Of a DNA stretch of 64,000 bases, positions 41,982 through 50,179 are shown piece after piece. Position 1 is the first letter of the stretch, and each line of letters begins with the position of its first letter. The stretch comes from Bacillota bacterium. Lineage in GTDB: Bacteria; Bacillota; DTU030; DUMP01. Under the pieces are notes generated by a model. The model was not told where the DNA came from, made no database searches, and saw only the letters and a list, made by a program, of their open reading frames with translations. The translations under genes and the position numbers were made by a program. The DNA is taken from assembly GCA_030154105.1 (NCBI GenBank), contig JASKKP010000007.1, forward strand, positions 25,339 to 89,338, in the 5' to 3' direction.

Positions 41982-42527
41982 ATGGAGGTGCCAAGGCCCA
42001 AGAAACGTCGCCGTGTGGAATTTCTTCCCGCCGTGTTGGTCTTTAAGCCGGTGGGTGTACGCCGTTGCGATCTGGAAGAAGTAGTGCTCACCGTGGAGGA
42101 ACTGGAAGCTATCCGCCTAAAGGACGGAGAAGGACTCGATCAGGAAGAATGCGCCGCACGCATGCAGGTCTCCCGTCCAACCTTTCAACGTATCCTTACC
42201 TCCGCGCGCGCAAAGGTGGCCCGCATGCTCACGGCCGGGTTGGCCCTGCGGGTGGAAGGTGGGACGTACGAACTCGCAGGGCGGGGCCGGCGGTGCCGCC
42301 GTTGCCACGGCGAGTTTGTCGCTCCCGTGCACCCTGCCTCCCCTGCCGAAGATGCCCTGTGCCCTAAGTGCCGGGATGAGGAAAGCGAAGGCCGACCGGC
42401 GCCGGGCGATGGGCACCAGCGCTGCCGCCGCGGCCGCAAGCAGCAAACGGTCGCCCTGGAAGACGATTCCCATTTTGAGATGGCCGGCAGCGAACCGGCG
42501 GAACCCCCTCCCGAAACCCCTCCCTAA
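41982..42527 (+). CDS. DUF134 (UPF0251) family DNA-binding protein
   Basis: 181 aa from the ATG. A GTG two codons later would give the start PRPKKRRRV usual in this family and may be the real one. The N-terminal half is a helix-turn-helix resembling sigma-70 region 4 (VEELEAIRLKDGEGLDQEECAARMQVSRPTFQRILTSARAKVA, shown here by position 45-90). A zinc-ribbon-like part follows with CRRCHGEF and CPKCRDEE. The C-terminus is charged and low in complexity. Members are linked to metal or redox regulation, but their targets are not defined. It has its own promoter. Confidence 0.85.
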   Translation: MEVPRPKKRRRVEFLPAVLVFKPVGVRRCDLEEVVLTVEELEAIRLKDGEGLDQEECAARMQVSRPTFQRILTSARAKVARMLTAGLALRVEGGTYELAGRGRRCRRCHGEFVAPVHPASPAEDALCPKCRDEESEGRPAPGDGHQRCRRGRKQQTVALEDDSHFEMAGSEPAEPPPETPP

Positions 42528-42600
42528 GCCGGCGTTTAAGCGCCCTTTTGGCCAGAAATCGGCCACAAGCATAGCCCGGTACCCCGCAGCCCGCAAACTC

Positions 42601-42629
42601 TTGACAGCTCCCGTTTTCCGTGCTAATAT
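42601..42629 (+). promoter_or_regulatory. Sigma-A-type promoter of the SAM riboswitch-met operon
   Basis: TTGACA and TAATAT separated by 17 bp, both close to consensus. It is placed about 30 bp upstream of the riboswitch aptamer. Confidence 0.85.
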
Positions 42630-42656
42630 TCATGGCAACAAGTGAATACCGGCAGG

Positions 42657-42771
42657 CTCTTATCCAGAGAGGTGGAGGGACTGGCCCTGTGAAACCTCGG
42701 CAACCAGCCGCCCATGCGCGGCCCGGTGCCAATTCCAGCAGGACAAGAGTTGTTGTCCTGGCAGATGAGAG
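42657..42771 (+). promoter_or_regulatory. SAM-I (S-box) riboswitch aptamer
   Basis: Stem P1 is CTCTTATC (42657-42664) with GATGAGAG (42764-42771). The conserved core follows: AGAGGTGGAGGGA, CTGGCCCTGTGAAACC, CGGCAACC and GGTGCCAATTCC. These are the diagnostic residues of the SAM-I class. Binding of S-adenosylmethionine should stabilise P1 and let the downstream terminator form, turning off metNIQ when SAM is plentiful. Confidence 0.95.
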
Positions 42772-42784
42772 TGCGGAATTCATT

Positions 42785-42812
42785 ACCCCTCCGTCTGTCG
42801 GAGGGGTTTTTG
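42785..42812 (+). terminator. Riboswitch-controlled intrinsic terminator
   Basis: ACCCCTCCG and CGGAGGGGT form a perfect 9-bp stem with a 5-nt loop followed by TTTTTGTT, ending 21 bp before the metN start. It is the expression platform of the SAM riboswitch. Confidence 0.9.
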
Positions 42813-42833
42813 TTGCCTAAGGAGGGTGAGAGA

Positions 42834-43619
42834 ATGGTCGAGGTAAAGCACCTTACCAAAGTGTACACCACACCAGCCGGAAAAGTAACGGCGCTGGCGG
42901 ACGTCTCGTTTAGCGTGGAGAGGGGCGAGATCTTCGGCGTGATGGGCCTTTCCGGCGCCGGCAAGAGCACCCTCATCCGCTGCCTGAATTTCTTGGAACG
43001 CCCCACCAGCGGGGAAGTCTGGATTGAAGGGAAAAACCTGGCAACGCTAGACCGGCGCGAACTGGCCCGCGCCCGCCAAGGCATCGGAATGATCTTCCAG
43101 CACTTCAATCTCCTTAAGCTAAGGACAGTGGCGCAGAACGTGGCTTTTCCGCTGGAGATCGTTGGGGAACGCCCGGAGGCCATTCGGGCACGCGTGCGGG
43201 AACTCCTGGACCTGGTGGGGCTGGCAGACAAGGCCAACGCCTATCCCCACCAGCTCTCCGGCGGCCAAAAGCAGCGGGTGGGGATTGCCCGCGCGCTGGC
43301 CTGCCGTCCGCGCCTGCTGCTCTCCGATGAAGCCACCTCAGCTCTCGACCCGGAAACCACCCAGTCCATCCTCGCCCTCCTCAAGGAAATTAACCGCAGC
43401 CTCGGGGTGACCATTATCCTCATCACTCATGAACTGGCGGTCATCCGGGCCGTGTGCGACCGCGTGGCCGTGCTGGAGGGCGGCCGCCTGGTAGAAGTAG
43501 GGCCGGTGGCTGAGGTGTTCAGCCGCCCGCGGGCGCTGGCCACGCGCCGGTTAATCGCCATCTCCGGGCTTACACCGGCACGGCCCGAACTGGCATCCGA
43601 CGTAGTAGGGGTGGTTTAG
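42834..43619 (+). CDS. metN: Methionine ABC transporter ATP-binding protein MetN, short form
   Basis: 261 aa from the ATG with AGGAGGGTGAG upstream. Walker A GLSGAGKSTLIRC, Q-loop IFQHFNLL, signature LSGGQKQRVGIARALA and Walker B LLLSDEATSALDPE are intact. Full-length MetN proteins are about 340 aa with a C-terminal NIL domain that binds methionine and inhibits transport. This one ends soon after the ATPase core (ASDVVGVV) and lacks it. It energises import of methionine or a related amino acid through MetI. It is the first gene behind the SAM riboswitch. Confidence 0.93.
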   Translation: MVEVKHLTKVYTTPAGKVTALADVSFSVERGEIFGVMGLSGAGKSTLIRCLNFLERPTSGEVWIEGKNLATLDRRELARARQGIGMIFQHFNLLKLRTVAQNVAFPLEIVGERPEAIRARVRELLDLVGLADKANAYPHQLSGGQKQRVGIARALACRPRLLLSDEATSALDPETTQSILALLKEINRSLGVTIILITHELAVIRAVCDRVAVLEGGRLVEVGPVAEVFSRPRALATRRLIAISGLTPARPELASDVVGVV

Positions 43620-43620
43620 C

Positions 43621-44307
43621 ATGCGCGAACTCCTTGCCGATGCCGCCCTGCAGCGCCTCATTCTTCAGGCAACGGTGGAAACCCTTTACATGGTTGGGTT
43701 TTCGCTGGCCATCGCCCTAGTCTGCGGGCTTCCGCTGGGCGTGCTCCTGGTGGTAACTGCGCCGGGGCACATCCTGCCCCAACCAAAGCTGAACGCCGCT
43801 TTGAGCAGCGTGATCAACGCCGGGAGGTCCATCCCCTTTATCATCCTTCTTTTTCTCCTTATGCCGGTCACGAAACTTCTCGTCGGCGTTTCTATCGGTA
43901 CCCGTGGGGCCATCGTTCCCCTGGCCGTAGCGGCCATTCCCTTTGTGGCCCGGGTAGTGGAAAGCTCGCTCCAGGAGGTAGACCCGGGCGTCATCGAAGC
44001 GGCCCAGGCCATGGGTGCCTCGCCCGTCCAGATCATCTTCAAGGTGCTCCTGCCGGAAGCCTGGCCGACGCTGCTTTTAGGGTTTACCTTAACGGCAATT
44101 AATCTCGTCGGTTACTCGGCCATGGCCGGAGCCATCGGAGGGGGTGGTTTAGGGGACATTGCCATCCGCTACGGTTACCAGAGGTTCCGCGACGACGTCC
44201 TCTTAGAGACCGTCGTCATCCTAATCGCCCTCGTGCAGGCTGCCCAATCGGCCGGCAATTGGCTGGCCCGGCGGGCGGCTAAAGATCAAAGGAGGTTTAA
44301 CGCATGA
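43621..44307 (+). CDS. metI: Methionine ABC transporter permease MetI
   Basis: 228 aa, standard length, with five membrane segments. The ABC permease motif EAAQAMGASPVQIIFKVLLP (near 125-144, the coupling helix that contacts MetN) and SAMAGAIGGGGLGDIAIRYGY are as in other MetI proteins. It starts one base after the metN stop, and its end overlaps metQ by 4 bp, so the three are translationally coupled. Confidence 0.95.
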   Translation: MRELLADAALQRLILQATVETLYMVGFSLAIALVCGLPLGVLLVVTAPGHILPQPKLNAALSSVINAGRSIPFIILLFLLMPVTKLLVGVSIGTRGAIVPLAVAAIPFVARVVESSLQEVDPGVIEAAQAMGASPVQIIFKVLLPEAWPTLLLGFTLTAINLVGYSAMAGAIGGGGLGDIAIRYGYQRFRDDVLLETVVILIALVQAAQSAGNWLARRAAKDQRRFNA

Positions 44308-45146
44308 AAAGAACGCAGGTTGCCCTTCTCTTAAGCAGCGCTCTCCTTATCCTCAGCCTCGCCGCCTGTGCGCCGGCTAAGCCCGGGTCCAATGCCGCCG
44401 GCTCTTCTCAGGCCGCCCCTAAGGATCAGGTCACGATCAAGGTAGGGGCCACCACCATACCGCACGCAGAAATCCTGAACTTCATCAAGCCGACCCTGGC
44501 CAAAGAAGGCATCAACCTCGAGGTTAAGGAGTTCAGCGATTACACCCAGCTTAACCCGGCCCTGGTGTCCAAAGAGCTTGACGCCAATTACTTCCAACAC
44601 ATCCCGTACCTGGAGAGTTTCAATAAAGGCACGGGAAACAACCTGGTCGCCATTGCCCGTGTGCACATTGAGCCCATGGGGATTTACTCAAAGAAGCTAA
44701 AGGACCTGTCTTCCGTGCCGCAGGGGGCAACCGTGGCCATCCCCAACGACGCCACCAACGGCGGCCGGGCCCTGCTCCTACTCCAAAGTGCCGGGCTCAT
44801 CAAGCTCAAGGACGGAGCCGGAATCACGGCAACGCCGCTCGACATTGCCGACAACCCCAAAGGTCTTAAGATCCGGGAGTTGGATGCGGCCTCCCTCCCG
44901 CGCACGCTGGACGATGTCGACCTGGCCGTAATCAACACCAACTACGCTCTGGAAGCCAAACTCGTGCCCACCAAGGATGCCCTTTTTATTGAAGACAAGA
45001 ACTCTCCGTACGTAAACGTTCTCGTGGTGCGCCCCGAGGACGAAGACAAGGAACCGCTCAAAAAGCTTGCCGCCGCCCTGAACACGCCGGAGGTCAAGAA
45101 GTTCATCGAGGAAAAGTATCAAGGCGCCGTGGTGCCGGCGTTCTAA
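44304..45146 (+). CDS. metQ: Methionine-binding lipoprotein MetQ
   Basis: 280 aa. The signal peptide ends in the lipobox SLAAC (Cys near 22). The NlpA/MetQ binding domain follows with VGATTIPHAEILNFIKP, LNPALVSKELDANYFQHIPYLE (shown by position 74-95), AIPNDATNGGRALLLLQSAG and VDLAVINTNYALEA. It delivers methionine to MetIN. AAGGAGG precedes the ATG at the end of metI. Confidence 0.95.
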   Translation: MKRTQVALLLSSALLILSLAACAPAKPGSNAAGSSQAAPKDQVTIKVGATTIPHAEILNFIKPTLAKEGINLEVKEFSDYTQLNPALVSKELDANYFQHIPYLESFNKGTGNNLVAIARVHIEPMGIYSKKLKDLSSVPQGATVAIPNDATNGGRALLLLQSAGLIKLKDGAGITATPLDIADNPKGLKIRELDAASLPRTLDDVDLAVINTNYALEAKLVPTKDALFIEDKNSPYVNVLVVRPEDEDKEPLKKLAAALNTPEVKKFIEEKYQGAVVPAF

Positions 45147-45171
45147 CCCGGCCAAGCCCTCTCCTTTTGGC

Positions 45172-45222
45172 GGCCGGCCTTGTCGATTCCCGCGAAGCTT
45201 TGCGGGATAGACGAGGCCGGTC
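45172..45222 (+). other. Long imperfect hairpin between metQ and the hydrogenase gene
   Basis: A left arm at 45172-45193 (beginning GGCCGGCCTTGTC) and a right arm at 45202-45222 (ending GAGGCCGGTC) pair over about 21 positions with three mismatches or wobbles and one bulge, around an 8-nt loop. It follows the metQ stop by 26 bp. No long T tract follows, so it may be a transcript-processing or attenuation structure rather than a plain terminator. Confidence 0.55.
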
Positions 45223-45296
45223 TTACTCGTCTCGGGCCGCCGGGCGAGGTAGAGAAATTCCTGCTCGAGGTTAAACTAAGGCCGGGTGATGAGCAC

Positions 45297-46688
45297 ATGG
45301 GACTTGAGCTTAATCCTCATCAGGTCTTGCGCCGGCGCCTTTGGCGCGGGGCAACTCGCGCGGTCCTTAGGGGAAACCTGAAAGAGGAGCTGCCGGCCCT
45401 CGTCAATACCGCCATAGGGTCTTTGTTGGATAAGGGGCTTGAAGTCCAAGACCCGGCACGGGCAGCAGAGGGCTTGGTGCGCTGCGCGCTAGGGCTCGTC
45501 CCGGAGCCCGAAGAAAAAGAATCCTTCGCTGAAGCGGCAGAGGCGGCCCTGGAAAACAGCGCCCTGGCAGGTCCCCCCATAGTAGCCGTGCCCGGCGCCT
45601 GCCGCTCCTGCCGCGACGTAGAATGCGCCGCGGAGCTCGCCTGCATCACCGGCGCCATAAAAAAAGGGCCAGGAAACACCGTCCGGATCGATAACGGGCG
45701 TTGTCTAAACTGCGGCCTCTGCATCGGCGCCTGCCGGGCCGCCGCCATCTCCGATAGGGCGGAAGTGGTGCAGGTCGCACGCCTGCTGCTGGACGGTAAA
45801 AGGCCGGTGGTAGCGGTGGTCGCTCCTTCCTTTGCCGGTCAGTTCGGCCCGGATGTGTTCGGAGAAGAGGTGGCCATGGCCCTTAGGCAGTTCGGCTTTG
45901 CCGCCGTGGTAGAAGTGGCGCTGGGTGCCGATGTGATTACCATTAAAGAGGCCGAAGAGTACATCCGCCGCATGGAACAAGGCGACCCTTTTATGATCAC
46001 CTCCTGCTGTTGCCCGCCCTTTATTCGCCTGGTGCAGAAGTTCCGGCCGCGCCTCGCTCATCTCATTTCCGATTCGGTGTCCCCCATGATCGCCATCGGC
46101 CGCCTGGTAAAGGCCGAACACCCCAGCACCCGCGTGATCTTCATCGGCCCTTGTATCGCCAAGAAATCCGAGGCACGCCAGCCGGAACTTACCGATGCTG
46201 TAGACTACGTTCTGACCTTCGAAGAAGCGGCAGCCATGCTGGAAGCAGGTGGAATTCAGGTACCGCGCCGCGCAAATGCCCCGCCCCTTAGGGATGCCAG
46301 CCACGACGGGCGCATCTACGGGCACACCGGCGGCGTCACCGACGCCATCATCCGGAGCATCCGGAAGCTCAGGCCCGATATTCCTGTTTTCGCCCGGCAG
46401 GGCAACGGCATCAAGGAATGCCGCGACCTCCTGAATAAGGCCGAAGCCGGACAGCTTAAAGCCACCTTCCTGGAAGGCATGGCCTGCCCGGGCGGCTGCG
46501 TGGGCGGACCGGGGAAGCTCATCCCGCCAGAGGTTGGCCGCCGGGAGGTAGACGAGTTCGCCGCCGAGGCCGCAGTGCTGGAAGCGATCAGCAACGAAAA
46601 GGCCCGTTCGCTTTACACCCGCCACGCGCCGCGAGTCGTCCTCACCTCCCTGAAACACCCGGACCCGGTGGAGCCACCGGAAGCCTAG
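45297..46688 (+). CDS. [FeFe]-hydrogenase, group B type (ferredoxin-linked)
   Basis: 463 aa from the ATG at 45297. A TTG at 45180 would add 39 residues but lies inside the long hairpin and lacks a good ribosome site. It begins GLELNPHQVLRRRLW, usual for group B enzymes. Cys-rich N-terminal [4Fe-4S] motifs are CRSCRDVECAAELACITGA and CLNCGLCIGACRAAA. H-cluster motifs are TSCCCPPF (L1, both relay and ligand Cys kept), GPCIAKKSEARQPE (L2) and MACPGGCVGGPGKL (L3), so catalysis is possible. The physiological role of group B enzymes is uncertain: ferredoxin-linked H2 production is assumed. It converges on typA. Confidence 0.88.
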   Translation: MGLELNPHQVLRRRLWRGATRAVLRGNLKEELPALVNTAIGSLLDKGLEVQDPARAAEGLVRCALGLVPEPEEKESFAEAAEAALENSALAGPPIVAVPGACRSCRDVECAAELACITGAIKKGPGNTVRIDNGRCLNCGLCIGACRAAAISDRAEVVQVARLLLDGKRPVVAVVAPSFAGQFGPDVFGEEVAMALRQFGFAAVVEVALGADVITIKEAEEYIRRMEQGDPFMITSCCCPPFIRLVQKFRPRLAHLISDSVSPMIAIGRLVKAEHPSTRVIFIGPCIAKKSEARQPELTDAVDYVLTFEEAAAMLEAGGIQVPRRANAPPLRDASHDGRIYGHTGGVTDAIIRSIRKLRPDIPVFARQGNGIKECRDLLNKAEAGQLKATFLEGMACPGGCVGGPGKLIPPEVGRREVDEFAAEAAVLEAISNEKARSLYTRHAPRVVLTSLKHPDPVEPPEA

Positions 46689-48521
46689 CTACCCCGAGGC
46701 CTGGCGCCGGGCGTTCTTGCGCGCATTCTTATCCAGGATGAGTTTGCGCAGCCGGATGCTCTTCGGCGTGACCTCCACCAGCTCGTCTTCGCGGATGAAG
46801 GCGAGTGCCTCTTCCAGGGTGAGAATGCGCGGCTCATCCAATTTCACCGCGATGTCGGCCGTGGAGGAGCGCATGTTGGTTACGTGTTTCTTCTTGGCGA
46901 TGTTAACGTCGATGTCCTCGGGCCGGGAGTTCTCTCCCACGATCATCCCTTCATATACGCGCGTGCCGGGGGTGACGAAGAGGGTGCCCCGTTCCTGGAT
47001 GTTGCTGATGGCGTAAGCCGTAGCCTCGCCCTCTTCCCAGGCCACCAGGCTGCCGCCTGCGCGCGTTGGAATCGGGCCGCGGTAGGGCCCATAGCCCGCG
47101 AAGTTCTGCGTGAGAATACCCGTGCCCTTGGTCTGGGTGGCGAACTCGGAAGCATAGCCGATGAGGCTGCGCATAGGCACGGTAAATTCCAGGCGCACCC
47201 GATCATCGCCCCTGGGCACCATGCTGGTGAGTTCCCCCCGCCGCGCACCCAGGCTTTCGATGACCGCCCCTACGTACTCCTGGGGCACGTCGATTACAAC
47301 GCGCTCGATGGGTTCCTGCAGCACCCCGTCTATCTCCTTTAAGATGACCTGCGGCTTGGAGACGGCGAGCTCGTACCCTTCGCGGCGCATGGTTTCGATG
47401 AGGATGCTTAAATGGAGCTCTCCCCGCCCGGCCACCTCGAAGGCGTCGGGGCTATCGGTTTCGCGCACGCGCAGGGCCACGTTGGTGCGCGCCTCCTTGA
47501 AAAGCCGCTCGCGTAGCTGCCGCGAAGTAACATAGATTCCTTCCTGCCCGGCAAAGGGGCTGTCGTTTACCCGGAAGGTCATGGTGAGGGTAGGCTCGTC
47601 CACCTTGATGGGCGGAAGGGGTTTCGGCGCGGCCGGATCCATAATGGTCTCACCGATCTGCACTTCGCCCAGACCGGTGACGGCCACGATGTCGCCGGCC
47701 TCGGCCCGCTCAATGGGGACACGCTTTAGGCTCTGGAAGGTGAACACCTCGCCGACCTTAGCCCAGCGCGGTTCGGCCTCGCCGTAGGCGATGGCCACCT
47801 CCTGGCCGGGGGTAAGCGTGCCGTTCGCCAGTCGCCCAATGGCAATACGCCCCACGTAGTCGCTCCAATCCAGCGTGGTGACCAGGAGCTGGAGCGGTGC
47901 CGCCGCGTCCCCGCCGGGAGCCGGCACCCAGTCGATCACCGCATCCAAGAGGGGCAGAACGTTTGGTGTGCCGCTTGCCAGCAGCCGCTCCGCCTCCTTC
48001 AGATCCGGGTGGGCCACCCCCGCGCGGGCCGAAGCATAGATGATGGGAAAGTCAATCTGGTCGTCGTCCGCGCCGAGGTTAATGAAAAGTTCGAGGACCT
48101 CGTCCACCACTTCGAGCGGCCGGGCCCCCGGGCGGTCAATTTTATTTACCACAAGGAGTGGCTTGATGCCCTGCGCCAAGGCTTTTTCCAGCACGAAGCG
48201 CGTCTGAGGCATTGGCCCGTCGAAGGCATCCACCAAGAGAAGAGCACCGTCTACCATGCCGAGGATTCGTTCCACCTCTCCGCCGAAATCGGCATGGCCG
48301 GGGGTATCTACAATGTTGATCTTGGTGTCCTTGTAAAAGACGGCCGTGTTCTTGGCCAGGATGGTGATGCCGCGTTCCCGCTCCAGATCGTTCGAGTCCA
48401 GCACGCGCTCCCTAACTTCTTGGTTATTACGAAAAACCCCAGTTTGCCGGAGGATGGCATCTACGAGGGTTGTCTTACCATGATCCACGTGGGCAATAAT
48501 GGCGATGTTCCTAAGCTGCAT
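46689..48521 (-). CDS. typA: Translational GTPase TypA/BipA
   Basis: 610 aa from the ATG at 48521 ([19 protein letters not shown]), with AAGGAGC 7 nt upstream. GTPase motifs are [10 protein letters not shown] (G1), [12 protein letters not shown] (G2), [11 protein letters not shown] (G3), NKIDRPGA (G4) and SARAGVA (G5). EF-G-like domains and the BipA C-terminal domain follow ([19 protein letters not shown]). TypA binds the ribosome and helps assembly of the large subunit, especially in stress or cold. The gene stands alone, facing the hydrogenase gene. Confidence 0.95.
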   Translation of the reverse strand: MQLRNIAIIAHVDHGKTTLVDAILRQTGVFRNNQEVRERVLDSNDLERERGITILAKNTAVFYKDTKINIVDTPGHADFGGEVERILGMVDGALLLVDAFDGPMPQTRFVLEKALAQGIKPLLVVNKIDRPGARPLEVVDEVLELFINLGADDDQIDFPIIYASARAGVAHPDLKEAERLLASGTPNVLPLLDAVIDWVPAPGGDAAAPLQLLVTTLDWSDYVGRIAIGRLANGTLTPGQEVAIAYGEAEPRWAKVGEVFTFQSLKRVPIERAEAGDIVAVTGLGEVQIGETIMDPAAPKPLPPIKVDEPTLTMTFRVNDSPFAGQEGIYVTSRQLRERLFKEARTNVALRVRETDSPDAFEVAGRGELHLSILIETMRREGYELAVSKPQVILKEIDGVLQEPIERVVIDVPQEYVGAVIESLGARRGELTSMVPRGDDRVRLEFTVPMRSLIGYASEFATQTKGTGILTQNFAGYGPYRGPIPTRAGGSLVAWEEGEATAYAISNIQERGTLFVTPGTRVYEGMIVGENSRPEDIDVNIAKKKHVTNMRSSTADIAVKLDEPRILTLEEALAFIREDELVEVTPKSIRLRKLILDKNARKNARRQASG

Positions 48522-48645
48522 ACCCGAAGCTCCTTGTCTGAATAAGAGTACACGCCTAAAACTAGCAATTGGCGGCGTTCTTGTCAACCCCGCTCAAGTT
48601 TTCCTCCTACCTCTTTCAGTACTCGGGCGCGCCCTCTTCTCCCCT

Positions 48646-49731
48646 TTATTCCCCATAAGGTTCCCCCGGTACCACCCGGATCTTTTCTCCGCGCACCACC
48701 CGCGTGGGTACCGTCCAGTAGGAACTGATTCCCACCTGCCCGCTATCAGGGTCGCGGGCGATGGTAACGTAAAGAATCAAACCGCAGTCGGTACCGGGAT
48801 CGCGCTGGCTGGAAATAAAATTGCCCAGGGAGTAAGCCACCAAAGCGCGTTTGCCGCCTGCAGGCTGGATTTTTTCCTCGAGGGGCTGGAGGACGTGTGG
48901 GTGGCTGCCCAGAATAAGGTCGGCACCGGCGGCCAAAAGCCCTCGGGCCAGCTCCTCTTGCTCGGTCGAAGGGCGGCTTTGGTATTCCTGGCCCCAGTGC
49001 ATGCTGACCACCACGAACTCCGCCCCTTGAGTCCGGGCTGCAGTGATATCCTGCGCCGCCTGTTCTGCATTGTATACGTTTACCAGATATTCCTTCCCAG
49101 GTGGAGGCACCAGGCCGTTGGTGTGAAGAGTATAGGCCAGGAAGGCCAGCTTAAAGCCTCTTAAACTGCACACGAGAGGACCCCGTTCGGCCTCGTCGGC
49201 AAAGGTGCCGGTGACGAAAAGCCCGGCTCCTTTTAGGCTTTTAAGAGTGGCCAGCACCCCGGCTTCTCCCTGATCGAGGGCGTGGTTGTTGGCCGTGGTC
49301 ACCAGGTCCACACCCGCCTCCGCCAGGGCCTGAGCCAGCGCCGGCGGCGAATTGAAGCGCGGGTACCCGCGATAAGGCCTAGAATCATCCAGCACCGTCT
49401 CCAGGTTCGCCAGCGTTATGTCGGCCGCGCTGAGATAGGGGGCAACCTCACTAAAGGCCGGGGTGAAGTCATAAACGCCGCGTCGGGAATCCCACGCCGC
49501 GCGCACTTGGGGAAGGTGGCACATAACATCGCCTACGGCGGCCAGGGTCAAGGTTGGTACCGGCTCCGGGCGGGGGACCGTTTCACTCGGAACATTCGCC
49601 GGTTCGGCCGGATCTGCCTTCATTCCTACCAGGGCTGCCACAGCAAAAAGCGCTACCAGCACCGCTATAAGGAGCGGCCTCTGGCCTTCCCTCTGGGGGT
49701 AAGCCTTAACTCTGGCCCCCCTTTCCGGCAT
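48646..49731 (-). CDS. CapA-family (PGA_cap) metallophosphoesterase-like protein
   Basis: 361 aa from the ATG at 49731 with AAGGAGGG 10 nt upstream. One N-terminal membrane helix (PLLIAVLVALFAVAALVG) and a Pro-rich linker precede the CapA domain: TLTLAAVGDVMCHLPQ, DITLANLETVLDDSRPYRGYP, TANNHALDQGEAGV, VVSMHWGQEYQSRP and LILGSHPHVLQPLE. These motifs carry the calcineurin-like metal ligands. In some bacteria CapA supports poly-gamma-glutamate capsule export, but no capB or capC lies here, so another phosphoesterase role is likely. Confidence 0.9.
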   Translation of the reverse strand: MPERGARVKAYPQREGQRPLLIAVLVALFAVAALVGMKADPAEPANVPSETVPRPEPVPTLTLAAVGDVMCHLPQVRAAWDSRRGVYDFTPAFSEVAPYLSAADITLANLETVLDDSRPYRGYPRFNSPPALAQALAEAGVDLVTTANNHALDQGEAGVLATLKSLKGAGLFVTGTFADEAERGPLVCSLRGFKLAFLAYTLHTNGLVPPPGKEYLVNVYNAEQAAQDITAARTQGAEFVVVSMHWGQEYQSRPSTEQEELARGLLAAGADLILGSHPHVLQPLEEKIQPAGGKRALVAYSLGNFISSQRDPGTDCGLILYVTIARDPDSGQVGISSYWTVPTRVVRGEKIRVVPGEPYGE

Positions 49732-50125
49732 CTTTATTGTACCCTCCTTGAAAATACTGAGGCCGAGGGCCATCCCCCGCAAGGCGCGTTACGTACCGCC
49801 ATTAGAAGAACGCGCGCGAGCGAGGGAAAGCGCGGGCGGTGTTTGAGGCCCTAAGGGCCGAGTTTTGCCCGTGCCCCGAGTGAGCCGAGTCCGTTCGTCA
49901 TCAGGTCTTCGCGCCGTAGGGGGATGCCCGAGGGCCGAATTATTCATCCCTCTGGTGGTGCCGCTGGCGGCATGGGCGTCTACCCTGAAGACCTTCGCCT
50001 GCCGCCGCTGAATAGACTCCTAAAGTTCGTGGCTGCAGCGCTCTCTAGCTGCCTTTTCATCGTAAACCATTTGCCTGTCCGGGTCAATGGAGGAAACCCG
50101 CCGGCAGATGCCGCTCGCGACGCGA
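49732..50125. other. Non-coding gap with no identified element
   Basis: About 400 bp between the capA-type and M14 genes. It is GC-rich, with short direct repeats (CCGAGTGAGCCGAGTCCG) but no convincing gene, promoter or known RNA. Open frames here are short and lack ribosome sites. Confidence 0.5.
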
Positions 50126-50153
50126 CAAGAAAGGGACGGCCGCAGCCGCCCCT
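50126..50153 (-). terminator. Rho-independent terminator of the M14 peptidase gene
   Basis: On the minus strand AGGGGCGGC and GCCGUCCCU form a 9-bp stem with one G-U pair and a 4-nt loop followed by UUCUUG. It lies 27 bp after the stop codon. Confidence 0.75.
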
Positions 50154-50179
50154 AACTCCTGCCGGACCTGCATCTTCTA

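Noticed and set aside
45180..45296. TTG start extending the group B hydrogenase by 39 residues
   Set aside because: The added residues overlap a long hairpin, have no good ribosome site, and do not resemble the family start.
45705..46658. Minus-strand open frame of 317 codons
   Set aside because: It mirrors the group B hydrogenase gene, which has all three H-cluster motifs.
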